DNA from: Luteimonas huabeiensis HB2
GTDB lineage: Bacteria > Pseudomonadota > Gammaproteobacteria > Xanthomonadales > Xanthomonadaceae
DNA: 64,000 nt
Assembly: GCF_000559025.1 (NCBI RefSeq)
Contig: NZ_JAAN01000032.1
Span: 47,391-111,390 of the forward strand
Reading direction: 5' to 3'
Shown here: positions 50,087 through 59,287 of the stretch, piece by piece
Numbering within the stretch: the first letter of the stretch is position 1
How the letters are laid out: each line of letters begins with the position of its first letter
Notes under the pieces: generated by a model
What the model was told of the DNA's origin: nothing
Seen by the model: the letters and a program-made list of their open reading frames with translations, nothing else
The model's database searches: none
Program-made: the position numbers and the translations under genes

Positions 50087-50659
50087 TCAGGCCTTCTCCA
50101 CCTGCCCGAACTCCAGCTCCACCGGGGTGGAGCGGCCGAAGATCAGCACCGCCACGCGCAGCCGGCTCTTCTCGTAGTTGACTTCCTCGACCACGCCGTT
50201 GAAATCGTTGAACGGGCCGTCGATGACGCGGACCATCTGGCCGGCCTCGAACAGCACCTTCGGGCGCGGCTTCTCGACGCCGTCCTGGACGCGCTGGAGG
50301 ATCACGTCGGCCTCCTCGTCGCGGATCGGCAGCGGGCGGTCGGCGGTACCGCCGATGAAGCCCATCACCTTCGGCGTCTCCTTGACCAGATGCCAGCTCT
50401 CGCTGTCCATCCGCGGGATGCCGGCCTCGTCGTGGGTGGCGATCTGCACCAGCACGTAGCCCGGGAAGAACTTGCGCTCGGAGCGCCGCTTCTGGCCGGA
50501 ACGCATCTCCACGACCTCCTCGGTCGGGACCAGCACGTCGCCGAACTTGTCCTGCATCCCTGCGCGCGCGATACGGTCGCGCAGCGCCTGCGCCACCGAC
50601 TTCTCGAAGCCGGAATAGGCATGCACCACGTACCAGCGCTTGTCGCCTTGCGTTTCCAT
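50087..50659 (-). CDS. nusG: Transcription termination/antitermination factor NusG
   Basis: 190 residues. NGN domain ([51 protein letters not shown]) and C-terminal KOW ([20 protein letters not shown]) are intact. It binds RNA polymerase, Rho and S10. ATG 50659 (METQGDKRW) is preferred over a TTG nine bases upstream. Sixteen bases after secE. Confidence 0.97.
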   Translation of the reverse strand: METQGDKRWYVVHAYSGFEKSVAQALRDRIARAGMQDKFGDVLVPTEEVVEMRSGQKRRSERKFFPGYVLVQIATHDEAGIPRMDSESWHLVKETPKVMGFIGGTADRPLPIRDEEADVILQRVQDGVEKPRPKVLFEAGQMVRVIDGPFNDFNGVVEEVNYEKSRLRVAVLIFGRSTPVELEFGQVEKA

Positions 50660-50675
50660 CAGGTCCAAAACCTCC

Positions 50676-51053
50676 TCAATGCCCCAGGAGCACGCGCAGC
50701 AGCCACTGGATGACGGTGTCGAAGCCGGCCAGGACCAGCGCGATGATGATGACCGCCACGATCACCACCCAGGTCATGCGGGTGGCCTCCTGGCGCGTCG
50801 GCCAGACCACCTTGCGCAGCTCGAAGCGGGTCTCGGCCAGGAACTCGCGGGTCTGGGCGCCCTTGAGACTGAGCATGAACACGGCGAATCCCGCCCCCAC
50901 CCCCACCACCACGGCGCCGATCCGCGCCCAGGCCGGCCAGGCGCCGAACCAGTAGAACGCGAACACGCCGGCGGCGACGAGCGCGACCGCCAGGGCGTAC
51001 TTGACGATGTCGCCGCTGGAGGTCGTCTTGGTTTGTTCGACTCTGCTGTTCAC
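50676..51053 (-). CDS. secE: Protein translocase subunit SecE
   Basis: 125 residues with three membrane helices, as in E. coli: [37 protein letters not shown] and [20 protein letters not shown]. The conserved cytoplasmic amphipathic segment [20 protein letters not shown] precedes the last helix. The start is GTG 51053 (VNSRVEQTK). Just downstream of tRNA-Trp, the standard order. Confidence 0.95.
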   Translation of the reverse strand: MNSRVEQTKTTSSGDIVKYALAVALVAAGVFAFYWFGAWPAWARIGAVVVGVGAGFAVFMLSLKGAQTREFLAETRFELRKVVWPTRQEATRMTWVVIVAVIIIALVLAGFDTVIQWLLRVLLGH

Positions 51054-51135
51054 CGTTGACGCTTTCGCTCTCGCTCTTCGTGGGAAAGTCCGCGCTGGGA
51101 CCGCGCGGGCTCGTGCGGAGGGTTCCGCATGCGAC

Positions 51136-51211
<76 letters not shown>

Positions 51212-51337
51212 GTAACTGGAACGGAACGCTCGCCCCGGCACCCGCCCTTAGACGGCGAAGGCGGACCGAGGTTCCTCAGGTCCGCCTCGCGGGTCGCGGC
51301 GAAGCGGCGGGCTCGCGATGCGCGCCCGCCGCCCGGA

Positions 51338-51388
51338 TCACTTGAGGATCTTGCTCACCTTGGTGCGCTCGAACTTACCCTTGGCCAT
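51338..51388 (-). pseudogene. tuf: tuf remnant between tRNA-Thr and tRNA-Trp (first 10 and last 6 codons fused in frame)
   Basis: From ATG 51388 the sequence encodes MAKGKFERTK directly joined to VSKILK and TGA: the two ends of EF-Tu with everything between missing. This is the tufB position (tRNA-Tyr-Gly-Thr-tuf-Trp-secE-nusG). It differs from the copy near 34.85 kb in codons 2-3 (GCC AAG against GCA AAA) and in the stop (TGA against TAA), so the retained unique ends belong to two distinct genes. Identity between the copies starts at codon 4, as expected where a shared repeat begins. I read it as a collapsed repeat in the assembly, not a real 16-residue gene. Confidence 0.9.
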
Positions 51389-51434
51389 GGTTGCGTGTCT
51401 CGAATGAACAGTTGATTTGGATTGCCGCGAAAGG

Positions 51435-51510
51435 TGGTGCTCACGAATGGAATCGAACCATCGACCTCCTCCTTACCAAGGAGGTGCTCTACCGACTGAG
51501 CTACGTGAGC
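51435..51510 (-). tRNA. thrT: tRNA-Thr (anticodon GGT)
   Basis: 76 bases including CCA. Acceptor stem GCTCACG/CGTGAGC, D-arm GCTCAGTCGGTAGAGC, anticodon loop TTGGTAA with GGT opposite 51475-51477, T-loop GTTCGATTC. Lies 47 bases upstream of the tuf start codon. Confidence 0.97.
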
Positions 51511-51620
51511 ACTGAGTTGTTCCGTCCCTTCTCGCCGCCTGCGCCGCCCGGCGTTCCGGGCACCGCACCCGCCGCGTCCTGCGCCGGGGTGAATCGAGCC
51601 GCCTGACAGCGGGCGCCCAA

Positions 51621-51694
<74 letters not shown>

Positions 51695-51707
51695 ATCTGC
51701 GGTTTTC

Positions 51708-51759
51708 GCGGGCCTCTGTCGCCGGCCCGCGGGTATCGCGTTGGTGGAGGGAGGTGGAT
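51708..51759 (-). repeat. Partial duplicate of the tRNA-Tyr 3' end and its downstream stem-loop
   Basis: 52 bases identical, except one, to 51887-51938. The copy contains the final 18 bases of tRNA-Tyr including CCA (51742-51759 against 51921-51938) and the stem GCGGGCC/GGCCCGC (51708-51714 with 51724-51730). The offset is 179 bases. The rest of the tRNA is absent; sequence between the copies (51760-51886) is unrelated, with its own GCGCC/GGCGC stems. The arrangement recalls the 178-base repeats that begin in the tRNA-Tyr 3' end at E. coli tyrT. Confidence 0.85.
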
Positions 51760-51920
51760 GACTCGGGGCCTTCGACCCCTCGCCCTCCGGGCCGCGCCTT
51801 CGGCGCGTTCGGAAGCGCCCTCCGGCGCTTCCGTCGAACCACGGCGGCGGTTCTCACCCACCTCCACGGCTCTTCGTTCCAGCTTTGCGGGCCTCTGTCG
51901 CCGGCCCGCAGGTATCGCGT

Positions 51921-52006
51921 TGGTGGAGGGAGGTGGATTCGAACCACCGAAGGCGTAAGCCAGCAGATTTACAGTCTGCCCCCGTTGGCCGCTTGGGTAT
52001 CCCTCC
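51921..52006 (-). tRNA. tyrU: tRNA-Tyr (anticodon GTA)
   Basis: 86 bases including CCA, class II with a long variable arm. Acceptor GGAGGGA/TCCCTCC, anticodon loop CTGTAAA with GTA opposite 51970-51972, variable arm GCTTACGCCTTC, T-loop GTTCGAATCC. First gene of the tRNA-tuf-secE-nusG transcript, just downstream of a strong promoter. Confidence 0.97.
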
Positions 52007-52037
52007 GCCGAATCGAAACCGGTGAAAACAGCCCGCG

Positions 52038-52066
52038 ATTTTCGCCCCTTCCGGAGGCGCTGTCAA
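52038..52066 (-). promoter_or_regulatory. Promoter of the tRNA-Tyr operon
   Basis: On the minus strand a perfect TTGACA (plus 52061-52066), 17 bases, then GAAAAT (plus 52038-52043), followed by a GC-rich discriminator CGCGGGC typical of stringently controlled stable-RNA promoters. The predicted start is about 25 bases before the tRNA 5' end. Confidence 0.75.
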
Positions 52067-52160
52067 CGCATTCCGGCATCCGATGCACAGGACCGGGGGT
52101 CTCGCGCAAGCGCGACAGTGTACGCGCTGCGGGCGCCCCCGCCCAGACCCGGCCGAGGCG

Positions 52161-53252
52161 TCAGACGTTGAAGCGGAAGTGCAGCACGTCGCCTTCCTGC
52201 ACGCGGTACTCCTTGCCCTCCAGCCGCAGGCGCCCGGCATCGCGGGCGCCGGCCTCGCCGCGGTACTTGACGAAGTCGTCGTAGGTGATGGTCTCGGCGC
52301 GGATGAAGCCCTTCTCGAAGTCGGTATGGATCACCGCCGCGGCCTGGGGCGCGGTCGCCCCGGCCTTGACGGTCCAGGCGCGCACTTCCTTGACCCCGGC
52401 GGTGAAATAGGTCTGCAGGCCGAGCAGGCGGTAGGCCGCGCGGATCACCCGGTTGAGGCCCGGCTCGTCCAGGCCGAGATCCTCGAGGAAGGCGTCGCGG
52501 TCGGCGTCCTCGAGCTGGGACAGTTCCTCCTCGATCGCCGCCGACACCGGCACCACTTCCGCGCCCTCGCGTTGCGCGCGCTCGCGCACCGCGTCGAGCA
52601 GCGGATTGTCGTGGAACCCGTCCTCCAGCACGTTGGCCACGTACATCACCGGCTTCAGGGTGAGCAGGAACAGGTCGCGCACCAGCGCCCGCGCCTCGGC
52701 GTCCAGGCCCGCGGCGCGCGCCGGCGTGCCGTCGGCCAGCGCCTTCTGCAGGATCTCCAGCACCGGCCTGCGCGCGATGGCCTCCTTGTCGCCGCCCTTG
52801 GCGGCGCGCTCGGCGCGCTGCAGCGCCTTCTCCACCGACTCCAGGTCGGCCAGCGCCAGCTCGGTGTCGATGGTGTCGATGTCGGAGATCGGATCGACCT
52901 TGCCGGCGACGTGCACGATGTCGCCGTGCTCGAAGCAGCGCACCACGTGGGCGATCGCATCGACCTCGCGGATGTGGGCCAGGAACTTGTTGCCCAGGCC
53001 CTCGCCGCTGGCGGCGCCGGCGACCAGGCCGGCGATGTCCACGAACTCGACCGCGGTCGGGATCACCCGCTCGGGCTTCACGATCGCCGCCAGCTCGGCC
53101 AGGCGCGGGTCGGGCACCGGCACCACGCCGACGTTGGGCTCGATGGTGCAGAACGGGAAGTTGGCCGCGGCGATGCCCGCCTTGGTCAGCGCGTTGAAGA
53201 GGGTCGACTTGCCGACGTTGGGCAGGCCGACGATGCCGCATTTAATGCCCAT
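52161..53252 (-). CDS. ychF: Redox-regulated ATPase/GTPase YchF
   Basis: 363 residues, universal OBG-family P-loop protein. [20 protein letters not shown] (P-loop), [16 protein letters not shown] (switch I) and [20 protein letters not shown] (switch II) are intact; the NKxD motif is altered as in all YchF, which prefer ATP. C-terminal TGS domain ([30 protein letters not shown]). Binds ribosomes and responds to oxidative stress. Downstream of pth; a long inverted repeat ends four bases before its ATG. Confidence 0.97.
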   Translation of the reverse strand: MGIKCGIVGLPNVGKSTLFNALTKAGIAAANFPFCTIEPNVGVVPVPDPRLAELAAIVKPERVIPTAVEFVDIAGLVAGAASGEGLGNKFLAHIREVDAIAHVVRCFEHGDIVHVAGKVDPISDIDTIDTELALADLESVEKALQRAERAAKGGDKEAIARRPVLEILQKALADGTPARAAGLDAEARALVRDLFLLTLKPVMYVANVLEDGFHDNPLLDAVRERAQREGAEVVPVSAAIEEELSQLEDADRDAFLEDLGLDEPGLNRVIRAAYRLLGLQTYFTAGVKEVRAWTVKAGATAPQAAAVIHTDFEKGFIRAETITYDDFVKYRGEAGARDAGRLRLEGKEYRVQEGDVLHFRFNV

Positions 53253-53255
53253 GAC

Positions 53256-53395
53256 GGGGGCCAGGGATCAGGGGCCAGGGGCCTGGGAAAAGCAGGATGT
53301 TCAAGACCGGAACTCCACAAGACGTGAGGTAATTGGATACGCGGACGACGCGGTGCGCTACTGGCCCCTGGCCTCCGGCCCCTGGCCCCTGGGCG
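53256..53395. repeat. Inverted repeat between pth and ychF, running into pth (family A)
   Basis: Left arm GGGGCCAGGGATCAGGGGCC AGGGGCCTGGG (53257-53289), right arm CTGGCCCCTGGCCTCCGGCC CCTGGCCCCTGGG (about 53361-53393), with 70 unrelated bases between. The right arm is inside the pth reading frame and encodes its last dozen codons. The left arm leaves almost no room for a separate ychF ribosome site. Confidence 0.8.
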
Positions 53396-53963
53396 TATGC
53401 AACCGCGTCATCGCGTCCATGAAGTTGCCCGAGACCGCGAGCGGCAGCACGTCGAGCGCGTCGTCGATGGCGCGGCCGGTCAGGATGTCGTCGTCGGTGC
53501 CGGCGCGGCCTAGCACCCAGGGCGTCACCTTGTCCTTGCTGCCGGGGTGGCCGATGCCGATGCGCAGGCGGTGGAAGCGACCGTGCCCGAGCAGGCGCAT
53601 GATGTCGCGCAGCCCGTTCTGGCCGCCGTGGCCGCCGTCGAACTTCAGCCGCGCCACGCCCGGGGGCAGGTCCAGCTCGTCGTGGACGACCAGGGTCTGT
53701 TCGGGTTCGATCTTCCAGAAGCGCTGCGCGGCCAGCACCGACTTGCCGGACAGGTTCATGAAGGTGGCGGGCTTGAGCAGCCAGACCGGTCGCCCGCCGA
53801 TATCGACGCGTGCGGTCTCGCCGAACAGCTTGGCCTCGACGCCGAAGCGGCCGCCGAAGCGCTCGGCCACGGCGTCGGCAAAGCGGAACCCGGCGTTGTG
53901 CCGGGTCCGCGCGTGTTCCGGGCCGGGGTTGCCCAGCCCGACGATCAGTCGCAATCCGTCCAT
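53358..53963 (-). CDS. pth: Peptidyl-tRNA hydrolase
   Basis: 201 residues. LRLIVGLGNPGPEHARTRHN AGF carries catalytic His22; LLKPATFMNLSGKS and VVHDELDLPPG (Asp95) and GGHGGQNGLRDI complete the active site. It recycles peptidyl-tRNA released from stalled ribosomes. The C-terminal residues [12 protein letters not shown] are encoded by the right arm of an intergenic repeat, so the native tail has been replaced or extended. Between rplY and ychF. Confidence 0.96.
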   Translation of the reverse strand: MDGLRLIVGLGNPGPEHARTRHNAGFRFADAVAERFGGRFGVEAKLFGETARVDIGGRPVWLLKPATFMNLSGKSVLAAQRFWKIEPEQTLVVHDELDLPPGVARLKFDGGHGGQNGLRDIMRLLGHGRFHRLRIGIGHPGSKDKVTPWVLGRAGTDDDILTGRAIDDALDVLPLAVSGNFMDAMTRLHTPRGQGPEARGQ

Positions 53964-54005
53964 CGCTAAGGACCGGCGGGCGCGCACCGCGCGCCCGCGC
54001 GGGGA

Positions 54006-54647
54006 TCACTCGCCCTTGCCGGCTTCGGCTTCGGCGCCGCCCTCGCCGGACTCCTCCGGCTCGGCCTCGACGCGCCCGTGCTTGGCGACGACGACGGCGA
54101 CGTCGTGGTCCGGCCCCAGCGCCAGCTCGGGAATCTCCACGCCCTGCGGCAGCTTGAGCTGCGAGAGATGGATGATGTCGCCCACCGCCAGTTCGGCCAG
54201 GTCGACCTCGATGAACTCCGGCAGGTCCTTGGGCAGGCAGCTGACGGTGACCTCGTTGAGCTCGTGCATCACGATGACGTCGGCGGCCTTGCCGGCCGGC
54301 GAGACGTCCTCGTTGACGAAGTGCAGCGGCACGGCGGTGCGCAGCTTCTCGTTCTCGCTCACGCGCTGGAAATCCAGGTGCATGATCTGCTGCTTGTACG
54401 GATGACGCTGCATGTCGCGCAGCAGCACCTGCTGCACGTCGCCGTTGAGGTTCAGGTCCAGGATCGAGGAATAGAACCACTCGTTCTGGCTGGCCAGCCA
54501 GACCTTCTCGTGGTCGAGCTGGATGTTGACCGGGGCGAGCTCGCCGCCGTAGACGACGGCCGGAATCTTGCCCGCGCGGCGGAGGCGGCGGCTCGCACCC
54601 TTCCCCCCGTCCTCGCGGCGCTCGACCGAGATTTCATGATTGGACAT
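54006..54647 (-). CDS. rplY: 50S ribosomal protein L25 (long CTC form)
   Basis: 213 residues: N-terminal 5S rRNA-binding L25 domain (GKGASRRLRRAGKIPAVVYG, VLLRDMQRHPYKQQIMHLDF) and the C-terminal TL5/CTC domain (VTVSCLPKDLPEFIEVDLAE). The tail after residue 190 is acidic (EPEESGEGGAEAEAGKGE). Downstream of prs and upstream of pth, the common order in gammaproteobacteria. Confidence 0.97.
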   Translation of the reverse strand: MSNHEISVERREDGGKGASRRLRRAGKIPAVVYGGELAPVNIQLDHEKVWLASQNEWFYSSILDLNLNGDVQQVLLRDMQRHPYKQQIMHLDFQRVSENEKLRTAVPLHFVNEDVSPAGKAADVIVMHELNEVTVSCLPKDLPEFIEVDLAELAVGDIIHLSQLKLPQGVEIPELALGPDHDVAVVVAKHGRVEAEPEESGEGGAEAEAGKGE

Positions 54648-54723
54648 GTCGTATCACTCTTCGATGTTGCGATGATCCGCCTCGCGGCGGTTTGGCGACT
54701 CCCCCGCGACCAGGGAAGCCATT

Positions 54724-54828
54724 GGGAGAGGCCGGAGACCGGGAGCCAGAGGCCAGGGAAAAACGCGAGGACGACGCGCTTCGACTTTTCCCTGGCCTCT
54801 GGCCCCCGACCTCCGGCCCCTGATCTCA
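54724..54828. repeat. Long imperfect inverted repeat between prs and rplY (family A)
   Basis: Left arm GAGGCCGGAGACCGGGAGCC AGAGGCCAGGGAAAA, right arm TTTTCCCTGGCCTCTGGCCC CCGACCTCCGGCCCCTG, nearly perfectly complementary. On the minus strand it starts at the prs stop codon (TCA at 54826). The 178-base gap holds no gene. Confidence 0.85.
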
Positions 54829-55785
54829 ATCCACGTACAGCGAGCTGACCGACTCGCCGAAGGCCACGCGGCGGATGGTCTCGGCCAGCAGCTCGGCCAC
54901 GCTGAGTTGGCGGATCTGCGCGCACTGGCGCGCAGCATCCGACAGCGGGATGGTGTCGGTGACCACCAGCTCGTCGAGCTGCGACCTGGAGATGTTCTCG
55001 ATCGCCGCGCCCGACAGCACCGGGTGGGTGCAGTAGGCCACGACCTTGGTGGCGCCGTTCTCCTTGAGCGCCGCCGCGGCCGCGCACAGGGTGCCGGCGG
55101 TATCGACGATGTCGTCCACCAGCACGCAGGTCTTGCCCTGCACGTCGCCGATGATGTTCATCACCGTGGCGACGTTGGCGCGCGGGCGACGCTTGTCGAT
55201 GATGGCCAGGTCCGCGTCGTCCAGGCGCTTGGCGATCGCGCGCGCGCGCACCACGCCGCCGACGTCGGGCGAGACCACGATCAGGTTGTCGGTGCCGTGC
55301 GCGCGCCAGATGTCGGCCAGCAGCAGCGGCGAGGCGTACACGTTGTCGACCGGGATGTCGAAGAAGCCCTGGATCTGGTCGGCGTGCAGGTCCACCGTGA
55401 GCACGCGGTCGGTGCCGACCGAGCCGATCATCTTCGCCGCCACCTTGGCGGTGATCGGCACCCGGGAGGAGCGCAGGCGGCGGTCCTGCCGCGCATAGCC
55501 GAAGTACGGGATCACCGCGGTGACGCTGGCGGCCGATGCGCGCTTGAGCGCGTCGATCAGCACCGCCAGCTCCACCAGGTGCTCGGCGCTGGGCGCGCAG
55601 GTCGGCTGGATGACGAACACCTCCTGCCGGCGCACGTTCTCCTCGATCTCGACCTGCACCTCGCCGTCGGAGAAGCGCGAGACCAGGGCCTTGCCCATGC
55701 GCGTGCCGAGCTCGCGGCACACCGCCTGGACCAGGGGCCTGTTGGCGTTGCCGGAGAAGATCAGGAGGTTGCGATCTTCTTTCAT
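54826..55785 (-). CDS. prs: Ribose-phosphate pyrophosphokinase (PRPP synthetase)
   Basis: 319 residues, class I length. [20 protein letters not shown], the ATP site [20 protein letters not shown], the PRPP-binding loop [20 protein letters not shown] and [20 protein letters not shown] are intact. Makes PRPP from ribose 5-phosphate for nucleotides, His and Trp. Fifty-eight bases downstream of tRNA-Gln, and its stop abuts a long inverted repeat. Confidence 0.98.
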   Translation of the reverse strand: MKEDRNLLIFSGNANRPLVQAVCRELGTRMGKALVSRFSDGEVQVEIEENVRRQEVFVIQPTCAPSAEHLVELAVLIDALKRASAASVTAVIPYFGYARQDRRLRSSRVPITAKVAAKMIGSVGTDRVLTVDLHADQIQGFFDIPVDNVYASPLLLADIWRAHGTDNLIVVSPDVGGVVRARAIAKRLDDADLAIIDKRRPRANVATVMNIIGDVQGKTCVLVDDIVDTAGTLCAAAAALKENGATKVVAYCTHPVLSGAAIENISRSQLDELVVTDTIPLSDAARQCAQIRQLSVAELLAETIRRVAFGESVSSLYVD

Positions 55786-55842
55786 TTTGGGGGCGTCTCC
55801 GCGTCGCTCTGACCGTAGCGGGTGGGGGAATGGACCTGCCGG

Positions 55843-55919
55843 ATGGCAGGGGCGGCAGGATTCGAACCTGCGAATGCCGGGATCAAAACCCGGTGCCTTG
55901 GACCTCTTGGCGACGCCCC
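55843..55919 (-). tRNA. tRNA-Gln (anticodon TTG)
   Basis: 77 bases including CCA. Acceptor AGGGGCG/CGCCCCT, D-arm GCCAAGAGGTCCAAGGC, anticodon loop TTTTGAT with TTG, T-loop TTCGAAT. It lies between ispE and prs, as in other Xanthomonads, and an inverted repeat ends exactly at its 5' base. Confidence 0.97.
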
Positions 55920-56013
55920 TGGGGAGCCGGGACTCGGGATTGGGGACTGGGGGTTCGAAAAGGCGCGGCGATGCGCTTCCACGAACTCCCTAATCCCGAA
56001 TCCCCAGTTCCAG
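55920..56013. repeat. Inverted repeat between ispE and tRNA-Gln (family B)
   Basis: Left arm GGAGCCGGGACTCGGGATTG GGGACTGGGGGTTCG, right arm CGAACTCCCTAATCCCGAAT CCCCAGTTCC. The motif GGGATT/AATCCC matches the second element of the rplL-rpoB gap. The right arm includes the ispE stop codon (55990) and its last codons. Confidence 0.75.
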
Positions 56014-56874
56014 CCTTTCGAGCACCGGCGAGCGCGCGGCGCCGGCGACCACCCAGGCCCGGAGACCCTGCGGCAGCGCGGCGCGCGCGGCCTCGGCGTC
56101 TTCGCGGTCGGCGAATTCGACGAAGCAGCCGCTGCCGGTTCCGGTCAGCCGCGCGCGACCCACCCGCGACAACGCCGCGAGCGCGGCCTCGACGGCCGGT
56201 TCGCGGCGACGCAGGACCGGCTCGAACGCATTGCCGAGCGGAGCACCCGAAACGAAGTCGGCTATTGTCGCGGGCGCAGCATTTCGCGTCAATTCGGGAT
56301 CGGCGAACAGGGCCGCGGTCGGCACTCCGACGCCGGGATCGGCGAGCAGGTACCAGGCCGGCGGCAGGTCCAGCGGCAGCAGCCGCTCCCCCACCCCCTC
56401 GGCCCAGGCATTGGCCCCGCGCACGAACACCGGCACGTCGGCGCCGAGCTGCAGGCCCAGCGCGGCCAGCCGCTCGCGCGGCCAGTCCAGCCCCCACAGC
56501 CGATCCAGGGCGAGCAGCACGGTGGCGGCATCCGACGAGCCGCCGCCGAACCCGCCGCCCATCGGGATGCGCTTTTCGACGCGGATGTCGACCCCGAGGC
56601 CGACGTTCGCCGACGCTGCCAGAAGTTTCGCCGCGCGCACGGCAAGGTCGTCCTCCGCGGCCACCCCGTGCGGGCCGTCGCCGGCGCGGACGATCCGGCC
56701 GTCGTCGCGCGGCCGCAAGTGCACGGTGTCGCCCCAGTCCAGCAACCGGAACACCGTCTGCAGCTCGTGGTAGCCGTCGTCGCGGCGCCCCAGGATCCGC
56801 AGGAACAGATTCAGCTTCGCCGGCGCCGGCCAGGCGCTCCAGCCGCCGCCCACCGGGCCCGCTTCCGGGCTCAC
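55990..56874 (-). CDS. ispE: 4-diphosphocytidyl-2-C-methyl-D-erythritol kinase
   Basis: 294 residues, GHMP kinase family. [28 protein letters not shown] (substrate site), [20 protein letters not shown] (ATP loop) and [12 protein letters not shown] are intact. Fourth step of the MEP isoprenoid pathway. The start is GTG 56874, overlapping the lolB stop (GTGA), so coupled. The C-terminal LELGIRD is encoded by a repeat arm. Confidence 0.95.
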   Translation of the reverse strand: MSPEAGPVGGGWSAWPAPAKLNLFLRILGRRDDGYHELQTVFRLLDWGDTVHLRPRDDGRIVRAGDGPHGVAAEDDLAVRAAKLLAASANVGLGVDIRVEKRIPMGGGFGGGSSDAATVLLALDRLWGLDWPRERLAALGLQLGADVPVFVRGANAWAEGVGERLLPLDLPPAWYLLADPGVGVPTAALFADPELTRNAAPATIADFVSGAPLGNAFEPVLRRREPAVEAALAALSRVGRARLTGTGSGCFVEFADREDAEAARAALPQGLRAWVVAGAARSPVLERLELGIRD

Positions 56875-57536
56875 GGCGCCGCAGGCTCGCCCAGGCGCCA
56901 GTCGTCGACGATCAGCCGCACCCGGGCGTCGTCGCGCCGCGCGTCCACGCGCAGCGGCAACGCCGGCGCGCCGCCGGTCTCGGGCTGCCAGGCGAGATAG
57001 TCGATGGTCCAGCCGTCCTGGCGCAGTTGCGCGAGGCGCCCTTCGGCGTCGAAGGCCACCTCGGCCTCGCCGAAGCGCGCATCGTCGGCGCGGGCGCCGG
57101 CCGCCCAGGCGGCCATCGCCGCGACCGGGATCTCCAGTCCGGTGGCCTCGTGCAGCAGCAGGCCGACGTCCGCGCCCTGGCGCGGCCCGCCCTCCAGGCC
57201 CTCGATGCGCGCGCCCGCCGGGCCGCCGGTCAGGCGCCAGCTCTGGCGGGTGACCGGCGCGCTCAGGGTGACCGCATAGTCGGCCCCGCGCTGACGCCAC
57301 TCGATGCGTCCGTTGCCGCCCTCGCGGCCCTTGGACAGGGCCACCCGGCCGCTGAAGGCCAGCGCGGGCTGCGCGCGCAGCGCCGCCTCGCGCGCCTCCA
57401 GCCGGGCGGTCGCGGCGGCGAGCGCCGGCCCGGACAGCACCACCGTGGCCGGCGCCGGGCCCGGCCGCGTGGTCGCGCAACCGGCCAGCAGCGCGCCGGC
57501 GAGCAGCAGCAGCGCGCCGCGGCGCGCGCGCCTCAC
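56871..57536 (-). CDS. lolB: Outer membrane lipoprotein receptor LolB
   Basis: 221 residues. Lipoprotein signal with lipobox: [19 protein letters not shown], Cys at about residue 19. Following sequence ([63 protein letters not shown]) is the LolB beta-barrel pattern. Receives lipoproteins from LolA at the outer membrane. The start is GTG 57536, overlapping the stop of the TPR gene (GTGA). Confidence 0.93.
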   Translation of the reverse strand: MRRARRGALLLLAGALLAGCATTRPGPAPATVVLSGPALAAATARLEAREAALRAQPALAFSGRVALSKGREGGNGRIEWRQRGADYAVTLSAPVTRQSWRLTGGPAGARIEGLEGGPRQGADVGLLLHEATGLEIPVAAMAAWAAGARADDARFGEAEVAFDAEGRLAQLRQDGWTIDYLAWQPETGGAPALPLRVDARRDDARVRLIVDDWRLGEPAAP

Positions 57537-59209
57537 AGGTCCACCCCGGTGTGTTCCAGGGCCCGGCGCAGGGAGCGGTTGTCGGGATCGAGATCCATCG
57601 CGCGGCGGAAGTACTCCCGCGCCTCGTCCTCGCGCCCCATGGACCACAGCACCTCGGCGATGTGCGCGGCGACCTCGGCGTCCTTCATCAGGGTCCAGGC
57701 GCGACGCAGCTCGACCAGGGCCTCGGCCTTGCGGCCCAGCCGGTAGAGCACCCAGCCGTAGCTGTCGATGATCGCGGCGTTGTCGGGCTCGGCGACGCGG
57801 GCGCGATCGATCAGCTCCAGCGCCTCGCGGTAGCGGTCGGTGCGGTCGGCCAGGGTGTAGCCCAGCGCGTTGAGCGCGGCCACGTTCTCCGGCTCGGCCA
57901 CCAGGATCCGGCGCAGGTCGGCCTCGGCGCGGGCGATGTCGTCGCGCCGCTCCCACATCAGCGCGCGCGCATAGAGCAGCGCGCCGTCGTCGGGATGCGC
58001 GCCCAGGCCGCGGTTGTAGGCGTCGAGCTCCGCGTCGGGCCGCTCGTCCTGCTGGTGCAGCTCGGCTTCGAGCAGATAGGCGTCGCGGCGCAGATCCTCG
58101 TCGGCGGAGGCGTCGCCTTGCATCCGGCGCAGGGCGGCGAAGGCCTCGTCCTTGCGCCCCAGCTCGAACAGCACCCGGGTGGCGCGCATCCGCGCGATGC
58201 TGCGCGGCTCGCCGCCGGGCACGCTCTCGTACCACTCCAGCGCTTCCTCGTAGCGTTCCAGGTACTCGGCCATCTGGCCCAGCAGCAGGCGCCGCCCGGG
58301 ATCGGGGGCGGCGGCTTCGCCGCGCAGCTCGGCATACAGCGCCTCGAGCGCCGGCTTGTCCTCGGCCTTGACCAGCAGCGAGGCCCGCAGGCCGTAGCTG
58401 CGCTCGTCCTGGGGCCCCATGCCCATGATCCGCGCGGCGTCGGCGGGCGCGCCCAGGCTGTCGTACTCGGCGGCGATCGCCAGCCGCAGCTCGGGCGAGC
58501 GCAGGGCCTGATCCTCGACCGGCGCCAGCGCCGCGCGCGCGCCCTCGACGTCGCCGTCCTCGCGCAGCTGGGCGGCGCGCAGCAGGGCCACGCGCGGCTC
58601 CTCCGGGAAGCGCCTCACCACCTCGTCGAGGATGCGCGGCGCGACGTCGCCGCCCAGCCGCTGGGCCAGGCCGCCGAAGGCCAGCCAGGCCTGCAGGTCG
58701 TTGGGGATCGCGCCGCTGTCGACCAGGCGGTCCAGCAGGCGCGAGGCGGCCTCGGGATCGCGGCTGCCGGTGCCCAGCGCGGCCAGCGCGTGCCGCCAGC
58801 CGGCCGGATCGGGATCGCGCAGCAGCGCCACCAGCTCGCGACGCGCGGCGCGCTCGCGACCGGTGCGCAGCAGCCACGTGGCCTCGATGCCGCGCATCTC
58901 CACCGTGCGCGGCGCGCGCTGGGCCCAGAGCCGCAGCGCCTCGCCGGCGCGCGCGTCGTCGTTGGCCAGCAGCGCGATGCGCACCGCGCGCTCGGCCAGC
59001 GCGGCATCGCCATCGGCGGCGCGGGCGGCGCGCAGGTAGGCGTCGGCGGCCTCCTCCAGGCGACCGGCCTGCAGGGCGAACTCGCCGGACAGGGCGGCCT
59101 CGAGCAGGTCGGCGGGCATCGCCTCGCGGGCGGCGGCCGGGGCGGCCAGCAGCCCCAAGGCCAGGGCCAGAACGGAAAGTCGGCGGGCGAAAGCGGAGAA
59201 AACGGGCAT
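57533..59209 (-). CDS. Periplasmic or envelope tetratricopeptide-repeat protein
   Basis: 558 residues. Signal peptide ([20 protein letters not shown]), then helical repeats throughout; clear TPR units lie at the C-terminus ([82 protein letters not shown]). Homologues upstream of lolB-ispE occur across gammaproteobacteria with no settled function. Translationally coupled to lolB, which suggests a role in envelope biogenesis (inference). Divergent from hemA. Confidence 0.88.
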   Translation of the reverse strand: MPVFSAFARRLSVLALALGLLAAPAAAREAMPADLLEAALSGEFALQAGRLEEAADAYLRAARAADGDAALAERAVRIALLANDDARAGEALRLWAQRAPRTVEMRGIEATWLLRTGRERAARRELVALLRDPDPAGWRHALAALGTGSRDPEAASRLLDRLVDSGAIPNDLQAWLAFGGLAQRLGGDVAPRILDEVVRRFPEEPRVALLRAAQLREDGDVEGARAALAPVEDQALRSPELRLAIAAEYDSLGAPADAARIMGMGPQDERSYGLRASLLVKAEDKPALEALYAELRGEAAAPDPGRRLLLGQMAEYLERYEEALEWYESVPGGEPRSIARMRATRVLFELGRKDEAFAALRRMQGDASADEDLRRDAYLLEAELHQQDERPDAELDAYNRGLGAHPDDGALLYARALMWERRDDIARAEADLRRILVAEPENVAALNALGYTLADRTDRYREALELIDRARVAEPDNAAIIDSYGWVLYRLGRKAEALVELRRAWTLMKDAEVAAHIAEVLWSMGREDEAREYFRRAMDLDPDNRSLRRALEHTGVDL

Positions 59210-59223
59210 CGGGGACGATCGGG

Positions 59224-59236
59224 CCGTAAAATACGG
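59224..59236. promoter_or_regulatory. Palindromic shared -10 region between the TPR gene and hemA
   Basis: CCGTA-AAA-TACGG is a perfect inverted repeat in the 78-base divergent gap. It offers TAAAAT (59227-59232) as a -10 toward hemA and TATTTT toward the TPR gene. No good -35 was seen for either direction. The two promoters would compete for the same site. Confidence 0.5.
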
Positions 59237-59287
59237 CGTTCGGCCGCAAGCTTATCGCAAGCCCCTGAACGCACGTCGCCCGCTGTC

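Noticed and set aside
51338..51388. A novel 16-residue peptide gene MAKGKFERTKVSKILK
   Set aside because: Both halves are the exact ends of EF-Tu at the canonical tuf site, so it is a tuf remnant.
51742..51759. A second complete tRNA-Tyr gene
   Set aside because: Only the last 18 bases match; no anticodon arm or 5' acceptor strand can be found beyond 51760.
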